Shown here piece after piece: positions 36,727 through 46,030 of a stretch of DNA of 64,000 bases (position 1 is the stretch's first letter; the number at the start of each line of letters is the position of its first letter). The notes beneath the pieces are model-generated. The model had not been told where the DNA came from. It made no database searches and saw only the letters and a list, made by a program, of their open reading frames with translations. Location of the stretch: positions 1 to 64,000 of the forward strand of contig JALHHH010000012.1 of the NCBI GenBank assembly GCA_022837485.1, given 5' to 3'. This stretch comes from Bacteroidales bacterium (lineage in GTDB: Bacteria > Bacteroidota > Bacteroidia > Bacteroidales > Lentimicrobiaceae). A program made the position numbers and the translations under genes.

Positions 36727-38778
36727 ATGGATTTGACAACCAATTACCCCGTTCCGGGCGATCTTACCCTCAAAGCAGGAGAAGCAAGCATCATAACGGT
36801 TCTTCGCGAACGGGCACGCCTGCATCCGCACAAAAGAGTATTTACGTTTCTGGGCGACGGGGAAACAGAAACGGAGACGGCTACCTTTGCTGAGCTCGAT
36901 TCGGAAGCGTTGCGCATTGCCTCTCTTCTTTCGGAAGCTGGAATGAAAGAGAAAAACCTGCTTTTGTTTTACCCGCCCGGGATCGCATTTATCTCCGCTT
37001 TTTTCGGATGTCTCTATTCGGGTGCAGTGCCGGTACCGGCCTATCCACCCAGGAAAAACCGCTCGCTGGAACGTATCCGCCTGATGGCTTCCGATTGCGG
37101 TGCCGCTGCCATTCTTGCCACGGAGGAAATTACCAGATCTCTCGAACGTAATTTCTCTGACGACCCCGGACTTTCATCCCTTCCATGGATCAGCAGCGAC
37201 AAGAAAAACAAAGCGTCTGCCGGTTTTAAGGTTCAGGAACCGGATACCGCCCGGCTGGCCTTTCTGCAATACACTTCGGGATCAACCGGAAATCCGAAAG
37301 GTGTAATGGTGAGCCACCGCAACATAATGGCAAACCTGAGATCGCTGCAGCTGCATATGCAGATAAGACCTGACGACAACAACGTGCACTGGGTACCTCA
37401 GTTCCATGACCTGGGACTGATTCTTGGAATTCTTGAAGCGATATTTTCCGGTTCGCACAGCATAATTATACCCCCGGTTGTTTTCATATCAAATCCGCTG
37501 ACGCTGCTCAGAGCCATAAGCCGTTACAGGGCCCGGCTCAGCGGAGGCCCCGATTTTTCGTTTAACCATTGTGCAGATAAAATTCATCCGGAACAGCTCA
37601 GCGGTATTGACCTGTCAAGCCTGAAGGTAATGTTCAGCGGAGCTGAACCCGTGCGCGCGGAAACCATCGACAGATTCACCAGGGCTTTTGAATCCTGCGG
37701 TTTTACAAGGCAGATGTTTTTCCCGGCTTACGGTATGGCTGAAACAACTTTGATTCAAACCGGCACAGTCTTAGGAAGCGGACCCGATTTTAAAGCCGTT
37801 TCAGCTGCAGCACTTCTGGACAACCGCATCGAAGCGCCATCCGGAAAAGATGATATCAGATATGTCGCCGGTAATGGCAAACCCAATATGGACACGCGCA
37901 TACTAATTGTCAACCCTTCCACCCTTGAAGTATGCCGTGAAAATGAAGTAGGAGAAATCTGGGTCTCAGGAAATACTGTTTGCATGGGTTATTGGGGAAA
38001 ACAGGAACTTACAGCCGAAACCTTCAACGTTTCTCCAGCCGGGGTATATGAGCCCGTATGGATGCGCACCGGAGACCTTGGATTTAGCACTCCGGAGGGA
38101 TTTTTTGTAACCGGAAGGCTTAAAAACCTGATCATTATAAACGGTAAAAACTACTATCCCCAGGACATAGAGCTTTCGGCCGAAGTGAGCCATCCCTCCA
38201 TACGAAAAACATTCGTTGCAGCCATTCCAATAGAATACAATAACAAAGAGAGACTTGCGGTTGTGGCTGAGATCGAACGAACCGCCTTGCGGGATAAAAC
38301 GCATTCGCTGGTAATTGATGCCATAGCATCGGCCATCTCATCCGATCATGAACTGCAGGCAGCCAGAATCGTATTGGTAAGAACCAACAGCATCCCTAAA
38401 ACATCGAGCGGGAAGATGATGCACAGGGAAGTACGATCTCTTCTATTATCGGGTAAACTCGATGTTATCGCCGAACGATACTTTTCAGATGAGGATATCG
38501 AAAGCGTTCTGACGGAAGAATCCGGCGGTATTTCTGCTTTAATTAGTGGATGGATATCGGCAAAACTTAACAATGGGTTACCGGTGGATATCAACCTCAC
38601 ACCCGGAGTTTACGGACTCGACTCACTACGGGCTGTAGAGCTTTCGGATGTACTTAAAAAGAATTACGGAATTGAATTTCCGGCCTACCGGATGTTTGAG
38701 GATCTGACAATAAAGCAGCTGATAGCGGAAGCGGAAAATCTGTTTTTAATAAAGCCCGAAGACAACAACTTCCGGTAA
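36727..38778 (+). CDS. Fatty acyl-AMP ligase (FAAL)-acyl carrier protein didomain
   Basis: 683 residues. Residues 1-585 are an adenylate-forming enzyme of the FAAL type: LFYPPGIAFISAFFGCLYSGAVPVPAYPP, LQYTSGSTGNPKGVMVSH (P-loop), HWVPQFHDLGLI, FFPAYGMAETTL and TGDLGF. The VPQFHDLGLI block and the C-terminal GRLKNLIIINGKNYYPQDIE are characteristic of FAALs that feed polyketide or lipopeptide lines. Residues from about 600 form an acyl carrier domain with the phosphopantetheine Ser in YGLDSLRAVEL. The protein would activate a free fatty acid as acyl-AMP and load it on its own carrier arm. Divergent KAS III/SDR genes and a convergent free ACP suggest one pathway. Confidence 0.94.
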   Translation: MDLTTNYPVPGDLTLKAGEASIITVLRERARLHPHKRVFTFLGDGETETETATFAELDSEALRIASLLSEAGMKEKNLLLFYPPGIAFISAFFGCLYSGAVPVPAYPPRKNRSLERIRLMASDCGAAAILATEEITRSLERNFSDDPGLSSLPWISSDKKNKASAGFKVQEPDTARLAFLQYTSGSTGNPKGVMVSHRNIMANLRSLQLHMQIRPDDNNVHWVPQFHDLGLILGILEAIFSGSHSIIIPPVVFISNPLTLLRAISRYRARLSGGPDFSFNHCADKIHPEQLSGIDLSSLKVMFSGAEPVRAETIDRFTRAFESCGFTRQMFFPAYGMAETTLIQTGTVLGSGPDFKAVSAAALLDNRIEAPSGKDDIRYVAGNGKPNMDTRILIVNPSTLEVCRENEVGEIWVSGNTVCMGYWGKQELTAETFNVSPAGVYEPVWMRTGDLGFSTPEGFFVTGRLKNLIIINGKNYYPQDIELSAEVSHPSIRKTFVAAIPIEYNNKERLAVVAEIERTALRDKTHSLVIDAIASAISSDHELQAARIVLVRTNSIPKTSSGKMMHREVRSLLLSGKLDVIAERYFSDEDIESVLTEESGGISALISGWISAKLNNGLPVDINLTPGVYGLDSLRAVELSDVLKKNYGIEFPAYRMFEDLTIKQLIAEAENLFLIKPEDNNFR

Positions 38779-38889
38779 CCGGGAATAAAATTCAGATCAG
38801 AATAAAAAACCGGAAGTAACAATAACCCGACCTGGAATTACCTACCCGTCAGATAAAGGCCCGGGAAACAAATCGCTTGATCTGCCGGG

Positions 38890-39123
38890 TCAGGCAATCC
38901 TTGATTCTATTATCGCAAAAAGATCGGCCACCGTTTTCGAACCGGCAATATCCTCAGCATTTATGGCAACGTCGTATTCCGTCTTAACCATAGCTATAAG
39001 GATAAGCGCATTAATGGAGTTCCATTCGAAAACCTCCCTGAATGCACTTTCGGGCTTTAATGTTCCTGGGGTCAGATCATCAAATTCCTCTTCGATCCGG
39101 GTAATAAAATCTTCAATCTTCAT
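38890..39123 (-). CDS. Free-standing acyl carrier protein
   Basis: A 77-residue acidic helical protein with the size and pattern of an ACP: MKIEDFITRIEEEFDDL (helix I), then FEWNSINALILIAMV around the presumed phosphopantetheine attachment site Ser36. The usual Asp-Ser-Leu (DSL) is Asn-Ser-Ile here; Ser is kept, so it can still be modified, but the preceding Asp is lost. It is distinct from a housekeeping AcpP (GADSLDTVE). It converges with the FAAL-ACP gene and has its own promoter facing the radical SAM gene. Confidence 0.85.
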   Translation of the reverse strand: MKIEDFITRIEEEFDDLTPGTLKPESAFREVFEWNSINALILIAMVKTEYDVAINAEDIAGSKTVADLFAIIESRIA

Positions 39124-39143
39124 AATTAGGCGAAATTAGTCGG

Positions 39144-39151
39144 CAAAGGTA
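39144..39151 (-). promoter_or_regulatory. -7 element (TACCTTTG) of the ACP gene
   Basis: An exact TAnnTTTG match on the minus strand, 20 bases before the ACP start codon. The rest of the 254-bp region to the radical SAM gene is AT-rich without another recognised signal. Confidence 0.55.
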
Positions 39152-39377
39152 ATAAGATTCAGGTTTAAATCACGATGTTTTTTATAATGCTGATAATTAG
39201 CGCATAAAGAATCTTTTAGATAATCTCCGGTTTCTTTTTTTATGCATAACGCCATTGTTTTCAGCATAACCTTTTTGCCGGAAAACTCTCAAATTTCAAA
39301 AAAAACAAAAAAAAACCGCATTCCGAAAGATATGCTTATTATTGCATACTACTAGAACGACTACGTATCAGAAAACG

Positions 39378-40865
39378 ATGAACGCACGTAAAAAACTTCT
39401 GCTTGTCAATCCGGTCAACAGGCAGTTTCTGGGTTTTGTTGGCGATCCCAGCACCAGTTACATGCCTCCCGGACTTGGAATTATTGCTGCTTTAACTCCC
39501 GATCACTGGGATATTGAGCTGATCGACGAAAGTTTCGAGGAATTCACCCTGCGGGATGCGGATCTGGTTGGACTTACCGCTTTTACTGCAAATGCTCCGA
39601 GGGCTTACGAGATTGCAGCCATGTGCCGCGAAAAGGGTATTTACACCGTAATGGGAGGCATACACGCAAGTATGATTACTGAAGAGGTGGTAAACTATGT
39701 AGATACCGTGATTGCGGGAGAAGCCGAAACAGCCTGGCCTGTATTTCTCAGCGATTTTGAAGCCGGACGGCAAAAGCCGCTCTATCATGGTGGAATAACT
39801 CCGGTAGATAAAATCCCGCACGTCAGACGCGATATTTATAAATATCCATACGTTTACGATCTGATACAGACTGCCCGCGGATGCCCCATGGGATGCGATT
39901 TTTGCTCGGTAACACAGCTTTGCGGCAAACAATACCGCGAACGCGATGTGGATGACGTGCTGGATGAAATGGAAAAAACCACCCGTCCGTTGCTGTTTAT
40001 CGTCGACGACCATCTGGTTAACAACAACAAAAACGGACGCGAACGTGCCATCCGTCTCTTTAAAGGAATGGTGGACCGGGGCATAAAAAAACTGTGGTTC
40101 GGACAGGCTTCCATTAACTTTGCCGACGACGAGGAGGTACTTTACTGGGCCGCAAAAAGCGGATGTACGCTGATTCTGCTGGGAATTGAAGCAGAATCAC
40201 CGGAAGCTCTCGCCGATGCGAAAAAACGACTTAACCTCAAGCGTGGCGTTGATTCTTACCAGGAAGCATTCCGCAGGATTCACAAATACGGTATTGCCAT
40301 CCTTGGTGCCATGATTTTCGGAATGGAAAGCGACGGAAGAGACGAGCTTATTGCCCGGCGCGACTATATTCTCCGAAGCGGCATGGATGCCGTACAGTCG
40401 AGCATCATGACCCCCCTTCCTGGAACCGGATTGTTTTACCGCATGCAGGCTGAGAATAAGATTGTACTCAACAACTTCCCCGAAGACTGGAAATACTATC
40501 ACTTTATGTATGCCACCACAGGCACATCCAGGCTGACACGGGAAGAACTGCAGGCAACCATGAAAGAATTATGGCTTAGTATGTACAACAAAACGAATAT
40601 CCGCAAAATGATGTTCAAAACCATCCGGCGAACCCGCAATCTGAAGGCAGCTTACTGGGTGTACGGCACCAACCACAACTACGGACGTATCGTGCTGGTG
40701 GATATGCTTCACGACGGACCCGGCGGACTCACACGTAATATGGAATGGAGCAGCGGTAAACGATCCTTCTACCTGAGGTTTACCGATCAGGTTCTGCGGA
40801 TTCTCTACCTTATTTCATGGAATAAAATGGTTGAACGCTTCCGGGGCCGTATTACGCTATACTGA
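39378..40865 (+). CDS. B12-binding-domain radical SAM enzyme
   Basis: 495 residues from ATG 39378 (MNARKKLLLVNPVN), the usual start for the family; a TTG 12 codons upstream is rejected. The first 150 residues are a cobalamin-binding-like Rossmann domain (YMPPGLGIIAALTP, VGLTAFTANAPRAYEIA, VMGGIHAS). The radical SAM barrel carries the [4Fe-4S] motif C169-x3-C173-x2-C176 in ARGCPMGCDFCS, and a C-terminal extension of about 170 residues after TPLPGTGLFYRM is typical of COG1032 proteins (DUF4070-like). Members methylate, cyclise or otherwise modify unactivated carbons; HpnP, BchE and PhpK are well-known relatives of the architecture. No His ligand motif DxHxxG is obvious, so B12 may bind base-off without it. 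Its place beside acyl-carrier genes suggests an acyl chain or lipid substrate (inference). Confidence 0.9.
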   Translation: MNARKKLLLVNPVNRQFLGFVGDPSTSYMPPGLGIIAALTPDHWDIELIDESFEEFTLRDADLVGLTAFTANAPRAYEIAAMCREKGIYTVMGGIHASMITEEVVNYVDTVIAGEAETAWPVFLSDFEAGRQKPLYHGGITPVDKIPHVRRDIYKYPYVYDLIQTARGCPMGCDFCSVTQLCGKQYRERDVDDVLDEMEKTTRPLLFIVDDHLVNNNKNGRERAIRLFKGMVDRGIKKLWFGQASINFADDEEVLYWAAKSGCTLILLGIEAESPEALADAKKRLNLKRGVDSYQEAFRRIHKYGIAILGAMIFGMESDGRDELIARRDYILRSGMDAVQSSIMTPLPGTGLFYRMQAENKIVLNNFPEDWKYYHFMYATTGTSRLTREELQATMKELWLSMYNKTNIRKMMFKTIRRTRNLKAAYWVYGTNHNYGRIVLVDMLHDGPGGLTRNMEWSSGKRSFYLRFTDQVLRILYLISWNKMVERFRGRITLY

Positions 40866-40934
40866 CGACAAACCGGAAATCAACGCAACGCCTTCCGGAA
40901 AGAATTAACTTCAGCTATGAACCGGAGGATATAT

Positions 40935-43145
40935 TTAGTCGTTGCCCGAATACCTGGGCAGTGTAAAGGTAAACCGGCTACCCTTACCGCGCTTACTGTC
41001 AACGAATATAGTTCCACCGTTGCGTTCGATAAACTCTTTCACCAGAATAAGTCCTAGCCCGGAACCCTTCTCATTGGCCGTTCCTTTCGAGGAAACCACC
41101 TTTTCGTCGAGTCTGAAGAGTTTCGACAGGGTATCGGGATCAATGCCTGTGCCCGTATCCACAACAGAGATACTGGCAAATCCGTCGGAAACAGCAGTTT
41201 CAATGGTAACCGTCCCACCTTCAAAAGAGTACTTTACGGCATTCGACAGAAGGTTCCGCAACACGGTTTTTGTCATATTCAGATCTGCTTTCACCTTACA
41301 TCCTTCATCCCTGTCGTCGACAAAGATGCGAATGTCTTTGCCTGCCGCCTGTGAAAAGGCAACGGAAACGCTTTCGCGGATCAGAGTATCGAGTACAAAC
41401 ACTTCCGGACTGGGTTTGGTGTGACCCAGCTGTGTTTTTGCCCATGCAAGGAGGTTATCCAGAAGCTGAAATGTAGTTTCAGTCGAAATCAGAATCTGCT
41501 GGAGCATCGACTTACGTTCCTCGTCCCCGAAATCGTCGTACTCATCGTTGAGCAGCCTTGAAAAACCCAGAATGGATGTAAACGGACTTCTGAGATCGTG
41601 TGCAATAATCGAGAAGAACTTATCCTTGGTAAGATTTGCATCCATAAGCTGCCGCTCGATTGCTAGTTGCTGCTCTTCTGCCTGTTTCCTGCTGCTAATA
41701 TCCCGTGCAACGGAAATTACTCTCCCGGTTGGGATTCCGGCCTGATTAAACTGGGGTTGAATCATACTTTCAAACCAGATCAGCTTTCCCCTGCTGTCGC
41801 GAACCCTGAAGGTTGCAAGCTGAGGTGAAGGATTAACAATCAGCAGCTGCGACAGATTATCAATAGCGGGAAGATCGTCCTCGCACAACAATTCCCTGGG
41901 CTGAATCGAAAGTATGTCTTCCGCATCGTATCCCAGAATTTTGGAGACGGAAGGCGATACGTATTCGATGTTTTCACCCGGAGTATGGATGGTAATGATG
42001 TCGTTCGAATTCTCGGCAATAATCCTGAACTTCTCTTCACTTTTTTGCTGAGCTTCACGCGACAGTTCAACCTCGGTAACATCGCGGCCAACAAACTGAT
42101 ACTCCGAAATCTGCTCATCCTGCTCGAAGATGGCACGTATCGTCCACTGCAGCAAAGCGGGCTCCCTCCCCGGCTGGTCAATGCGATGGTCGAAGCTGAG
42201 CACGGAAGTGGCTGGCTTGACCATGGAAAGCAGTCGCTTTATTTTAGTATAATCTTTCTGACTGATCAGCTCCTTCATGGTAAGGTTAAGCAGCACATGA
42301 GCGGGGATCTGAAAGAAACGGGAAAAAGCCTGGTTAACAAACGTAAATTTCCCATCGGGCCGTATCCTGCATATAAGTTCGGTCTGATCCTCGATAATGG
42401 CTTTGAAAAACCGCTGGCTTTCGAGCAGGCGATCGTTAAAAAGCTTTTCATCGGTTACATCAACCATTACACCGCTCACCCGTTCGGGTTTTCCGGCGCT
42501 GCTTTTAAGGTAGTACCCCGATTTACGTATCCATCGCACAGAATTACCGGTGATGATCCGAAATTCTAATTCAAACCACCCTAGGTGGGCAGTAAGCCTC
42601 GCCCACATCGTATCTACCCTCTGCCGGTCGTCGGGGTGTACTTTCGACATCCATTGCTCCGAAGTAACCGGTCCCGGCTGAAATTCAAAAATATCGTAAC
42701 ACTTTTCGCTCCATTCCAGCCTGCCTGTCTGGGGTTCCAGTTCCCAGGCTCCGGCCCTCAACGCTTTCAGGGCGATCTCAAGGCGACTTTCAAACTGAAG
42801 CATCTCCTGCTCAACCTTAATCCTTTCAGCAATTTCGCTGACAAGACGGGCATTCTTCTGCTCCAGCTCAGCCGTACGCTGCTCTACGGTTTCTTCGAGC
42901 TGCCTGCCATGCAGTTCCTGTTGCAACTGCAATGCTTTCAGACTACTAACATCGTTTATTACGCCAATAATCCCGTTAATATTTCCATTGGTATCGTAAA
43001 GAGGCGCCTTGGTAATAATTGCGATGCGCGTTCCCGTTTCATCAATGGGGAACCTGGATTCATAACTGAACTTTTTCCCTTCACGGATAACAGCATCGTC
43101 GGATTTGACATGGCATTCATCGTAATAATCGCCCAACATTTCCAT
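40935..43145 (-). CDS. Multi-PAS sensor histidine kinase, N-terminus cut by a frame change
   Basis: The 736-residue frame begins in the middle of a PAS domain (the part from EVIRxGK-like DDAVIREGKKFSYESRF to GIIGVINDVSSLKAL), continues with a coiled coil (about 68-115) and three further PAS domains (about 120-235, 245-365 and 370-490), the third starting FFKAIIEDQTELICRIRP. The kinase core has FFSIIAHDLRSPFTSILGFSRLL with the phospho-accepting His, NLLSNAVKYSF, VDTGTGIDP and EKGSGLGLILV. No membrane segment is seen. The missing first half of PAS1 (SIPVPVFFKD) lies in another frame just upstream (43190-43495), so the true gene probably reached 43381 or 43495 before a small deletion. No response regulator adjoins it. 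It converges with the radical SAM gene. Confidence 0.88.
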   Translation of the reverse strand: MEMLGDYYDECHVKSDDAVIREGKKFSYESRFPIDETGTRIAIITKAPLYDTNGNINGIIGVINDVSSLKALQLQQELHGRQLEETVEQRTAELEQKNARLVSEIAERIKVEQEMLQFESRLEIALKALRAGAWELEPQTGRLEWSEKCYDIFEFQPGPVTSEQWMSKVHPDDRQRVDTMWARLTAHLGWFELEFRIITGNSVRWIRKSGYYLKSSAGKPERVSGVMVDVTDEKLFNDRLLESQRFFKAIIEDQTELICRIRPDGKFTFVNQAFSRFFQIPAHVLLNLTMKELISQKDYTKIKRLLSMVKPATSVLSFDHRIDQPGREPALLQWTIRAIFEQDEQISEYQFVGRDVTEVELSREAQQKSEEKFRIIAENSNDIITIHTPGENIEYVSPSVSKILGYDAEDILSIQPRELLCEDDLPAIDNLSQLLIVNPSPQLATFRVRDSRGKLIWFESMIQPQFNQAGIPTGRVISVARDISSRKQAEEQQLAIERQLMDANLTKDKFFSIIAHDLRSPFTSILGFSRLLNDEYDDFGDEERKSMLQQILISTETTFQLLDNLLAWAKTQLGHTKPSPEVFVLDTLIRESVSVAFSQAAGKDIRIFVDDRDEGCKVKADLNMTKTVLRNLLSNAVKYSFEGGTVTIETAVSDGFASISVVDTGTGIDPDTLSKLFRLDEKVVSSKGTANEKGSGLGLILVKEFIERNGGTIFVDSKRGKGSRFTFTLPRYSGND

Positions 43146-43189
43146 TGAATTCCTGCCGATAACCAGCGACTCATCGTCATAATTGAAGA

Positions 43190-43495
43190 TGGAAAATGAA
43201 CATCCTTAAAAAAAACAGGAACCGGAATTGATTCCATGAAACCGGCGTCGGATTTAAATCCGGGGATACCCGGTATAAAAGTTGCAGAATCCGTCTTCAG
43301 GGTTTCGGAATTCGGAACGGAGCGGGATACTTTTGGAGCTGACCGCTTAGAGTTTCTTTCCGGAGATTCAGGCATCGACATAAAAAAGGTATTCGTAAAA
43401 AGAAAAAAGAACATCCGAAACCTACCGGTAAACACCGGACGCAACTTACCGGTGAAACACAAGAGTGAAACATCATTCTCACCCCTTTCAATCAT
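43190..43495 (-). pseudogene. Detached N-terminal piece of the multi-PAS kinase
   Basis: In the frame starting at ATG 43495 (or the internal ATG 43381) the peptide ends in GFMESIPVPVFFKDVH, the start of a PAS domain, then runs into unrelated sequence. The kinase frame picks up with FSIFNYDDESLVIG, which is the continuation of the same PAS domain. About 7-9 residues normally lying between FFKD and xAFxxF are absent. The junction is at about 43190-43205. It could be a real deletion with frameshift or an assembly error. Confidence 0.7.
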
Positions 43496-43843
43496 TAACC
43501 GGTACTGCCGGAACGCCGACTTACAAAAATACGCAAATAAAACTTTTCATTCAGATTGAAACAATTTGTTAATGAACAAATTCATAACAAAAGAGGATAA
43601 CTCCTTAATTATTAACTGAATTATAAATCATCTTCCGCACCAAAACGTGGTCTTCCATTCCCCCTTTAAGGGTATAAAAACGATGCCCAACTCTAATTTA
43701 TACCTGCTTGAATGTGAGAAATCCTATAAATTTCTATCCATATATATCTGATAAATCGGGAAACACTGTATAAATTAGCAAGAATCACTCTGTGGAAGCG
43801 ATTCTGAGTTTATTAATATTTAAAGTATAAATATTATAAATAT
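43496..43843. other. AT-rich divergent intergenic region with an inverted repeat
   Basis: 348 bases between the PAS kinase and the hybrid kinase. It holds the minus-strand -7 element above and, at 43781-43805, an inverted repeat AGAATCACT / AGCGATTCT (8 of 9 pairs, 7-base spacer) 39 bases before the hybrid kinase ATG. No gene is seen. Confidence 0.55.
43524..43531 (-). promoter_or_regulatory. -7 element (TATTTTTG) upstream of the PAS kinase
   Basis: An exact TAnnTTTG match on the minus strand, 29 bases before ATG 43495, supporting transcription of the detached N-terminal piece together with the kinase. Confidence 0.4.
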
Positions 43844-46012
43844 ATGAAAATACTCCAAAATTCAAAAATGTCATATTTGCTTGCCGGGGCACTTTTGGCA
43901 GCAATTCTGGCAGCAGCAACCATTGCATGGGTAATCAGAGAAAAGCAGAAGAAAGAGATTGAGGCGGCATTACTGATACTCAGGGACAGCCGTCAGCCGG
44001 TAAACCAGGTTGAAAACACGCTTGAGGCCCTGTTTATGGCAGAAAATGAATTTAAGGAATATACCCTGAGTTATGAACAGGAGCATTTTATCAACTATCG
44101 AAAACAACTTGAGCGTCTGGTGAATCACATCGACACACTACAGACTATGATGCGGCCTTTCGGGACAGGAGAGGGAAAAAGTGAAGCACGGCAAATCATT
44201 AGCGAACGCGAACGGGAGGCAGGAGCATACATTCGTCTGAAAAGGCTTACCGATTCGATCATGGTTATCGCTGCTACCATCGACTCTTTCCCTATCACTG
44301 ATTCTCACAGGGATATTTCGTTGCGGAAGATAAAACCCAGGGAATTGGACATCGACACCCTGGCCTTCAGTCGAACCAAAGGATACAAAACCAAGGGACT
44401 GCTTGGCAAGATAAAAACATTTCTGGTGGGGGAAGAGGTAGAAGAAAAAACGGAAGGCACTGTTGTTGTGAAACCGGAAGAGACTGCAGCGGAAACAGAA
44501 GAAGACTCCTATTCACTCGATCAGTTTGCCGCGGATGTTATCACCCGTACCGACTCCTACTATCAGGCACAGCTGAAAAATCAGCTTAAGCACCGCAACG
44601 AGCTAAGACAAAGTGAGCTTCGGCTGATAAAACTGAACAATGCCCTGATGTCGGAGATTCGTGGTATTCTCTTCACGATGAAAGCATCGGCTATGAGCGA
44701 TGAAAACAGTTTTGTAAAGCAATCAACTTCCAATATTACGCGTTCGGCAGGCATACTCTACAATTCTCTGCTTGCAGCTGTAATTGCAGCACTTCTGCTC
44801 GCTCTTGCCACGGCCTGGATGCTGCGCGAGAACAACAGATATCAGATCCGGCTGCTGGAGTCGGGGCAACAAGCCCTGGCTGAGGCGGAAGAAAAACGGC
44901 GCTTCCTCACGTATATGAGTCATGAGTTCCGTACACCCCTTTCATCCGTCATAGGTTTTGCCGAACAGCTGGAGCAATCGAAGCCCAATGCCGAACAACG
45001 CGAATACCTCGACGGCATCCTTTCTTCTTCCGAAATACTCCTGACTACCGTTAACGACATCCTCGACCTCTCCAAACTGGATGCAGGCAAAATGACGTTT
45101 CTGCATAATCCCTTCCGTCCTTCCGAAACCCTCAAACAAGCGGTTAAATCCTTCGATTCCATGATCCGCGATAAAAAGCTGAAGATCTCGGTTAAGTCCC
45201 CCGACCCCTCGCTGGTTGTGGTAGGCGATGAAGTCAGACTTCGCCAGGTAATAAACAACCTTGTAAGCAATGCCGTAAAATATACCCTCAAAGGCTCTAT
45301 CGGCATTGAATCGCGGGTTGCACAGACCAACGGCACTACCAGTCTTACCATCCGTGTGGAAGATTCCGGAATGGGCATTGCTGCCGGTCAGATCGACAAG
45401 ATATTTGACGAATACACCCGCGTTTATACCGACAACACAACGCGCTGGATAATAGGCACGGGCCTTGGACTTCCGGTTACCAAAAAGCTTATTGATGAGA
45501 TGGGAGGGACCATTGAGGTACAAAGTAAGGCTGGCAAAGGATCCGTTTTTACGTTTACCATCCCCTACGAAACCGGTACCATGGAAATGCTGCCACTCGC
45601 CGGAGCAGAAACCGCCGTACTTCCTGAAGTCCCCGATGCACGCATCCTTATAGCCGACGATAATTACTTCAACGTTCAGCTACTTAAAAGCATATTCCGC
45701 CGGACCGGTGCCTGGATTGAGGCTGCTGACAATGGAGAGGAGGCATTGAAAAAAGCACTTTCAGGAGAATTTGACCTGTTGCTCAGCGATATGTTTATGC
45801 CCGGGATCGACGGCCTGGAACTTACCCGCCGTATTCGCGCTCAGGCCGATGATAGAATCAGCCGTCTGCCGGTTATCATGATCACAGGAAACGTTTCTCA
45901 GGAAGCTTCTGCTAAAATGAAGGAGGCAGGTGTCAGCGACTTCCTTTTTAAACCTTTTCAGCAAAAAGACCTGATAGAAATGGCCGGCAAATACCTGACC
46001 AGGACCAGTTAA
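43844..46012 (+). CDS. Membrane hybrid sensor histidine kinase (HK-REC)
   Basis: 722 residues. A hydrophobic helix at about 10-30 and a second at about 305-328 bracket a periplasmic sensor region of about 275 residues that is mostly helical and that I do not recognise. It contains an acidic stretch near 200-225. A short linker leads to the kinase core: FLTYMSHEFRTPLSSVIGFAEQL with the phospho-accepting His, NLVSNAVKYTLKG, EDSGMGIA and GTGLGLPVTKKLIDEMGG. A receiver domain ends the protein (ILIADDNYFNVQLL, phospho-acceptor Asp in LLLSDMFMPGIDG, Lys in LFKPF). It is an inner-membrane sensor that passes phosphate internally to its receiver, probably then to a separate Hpt or DNA-binding partner not found next to it. 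It converges with the LytTR gene (18 bases). Confidence 0.93.
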   Translation: MKILQNSKMSYLLAGALLAAILAAATIAWVIREKQKKEIEAALLILRDSRQPVNQVENTLEALFMAENEFKEYTLSYEQEHFINYRKQLERLVNHIDTLQTMMRPFGTGEGKSEARQIISEREREAGAYIRLKRLTDSIMVIAATIDSFPITDSHRDISLRKIKPRELDIDTLAFSRTKGYKTKGLLGKIKTFLVGEEVEEKTEGTVVVKPEETAAETEEDSYSLDQFAADVITRTDSYYQAQLKNQLKHRNELRQSELRLIKLNNALMSEIRGILFTMKASAMSDENSFVKQSTSNITRSAGILYNSLLAAVIAALLLALATAWMLRENNRYQIRLLESGQQALAEAEEKRRFLTYMSHEFRTPLSSVIGFAEQLEQSKPNAEQREYLDGILSSSEILLTTVNDILDLSKLDAGKMTFLHNPFRPSETLKQAVKSFDSMIRDKKLKISVKSPDPSLVVVGDEVRLRQVINNLVSNAVKYTLKGSIGIESRVAQTNGTTSLTIRVEDSGMGIAAGQIDKIFDEYTRVYTDNTTRWIIGTGLGLPVTKKLIDEMGGTIEVQSKAGKGSVFTFTIPYETGTMEMLPLAGAETAVLPEVPDARILIADDNYFNVQLLKSIFRRTGAWIEAADNGEEALKKALSGEFDLLLSDMFMPGIDGLELTRRIRAQADDRISRLPVIMITGNVSQEASAKMKEAGVSDFLFKPFQQKDLIEMAGKYLTRTS

Positions 46013-46030
46013 ATCATGTGACTGGTTTCT

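Noticed and set aside
39342..39377. TTG at 39342 as start of the radical SAM gene
   Set aside because: The 12 extra residues (HTTRTTTYQKT) are not family-like, and ATG 39378 begins the typical KKLLLVNP strand.
43201..43215. Poly-A (poly-T on the gene strand) slippage as the cause of the PAS kinase frame change
   Set aside because: A shift at the run into the kinase frame meets TAA immediately, so phase variation at this run cannot join the two halves.
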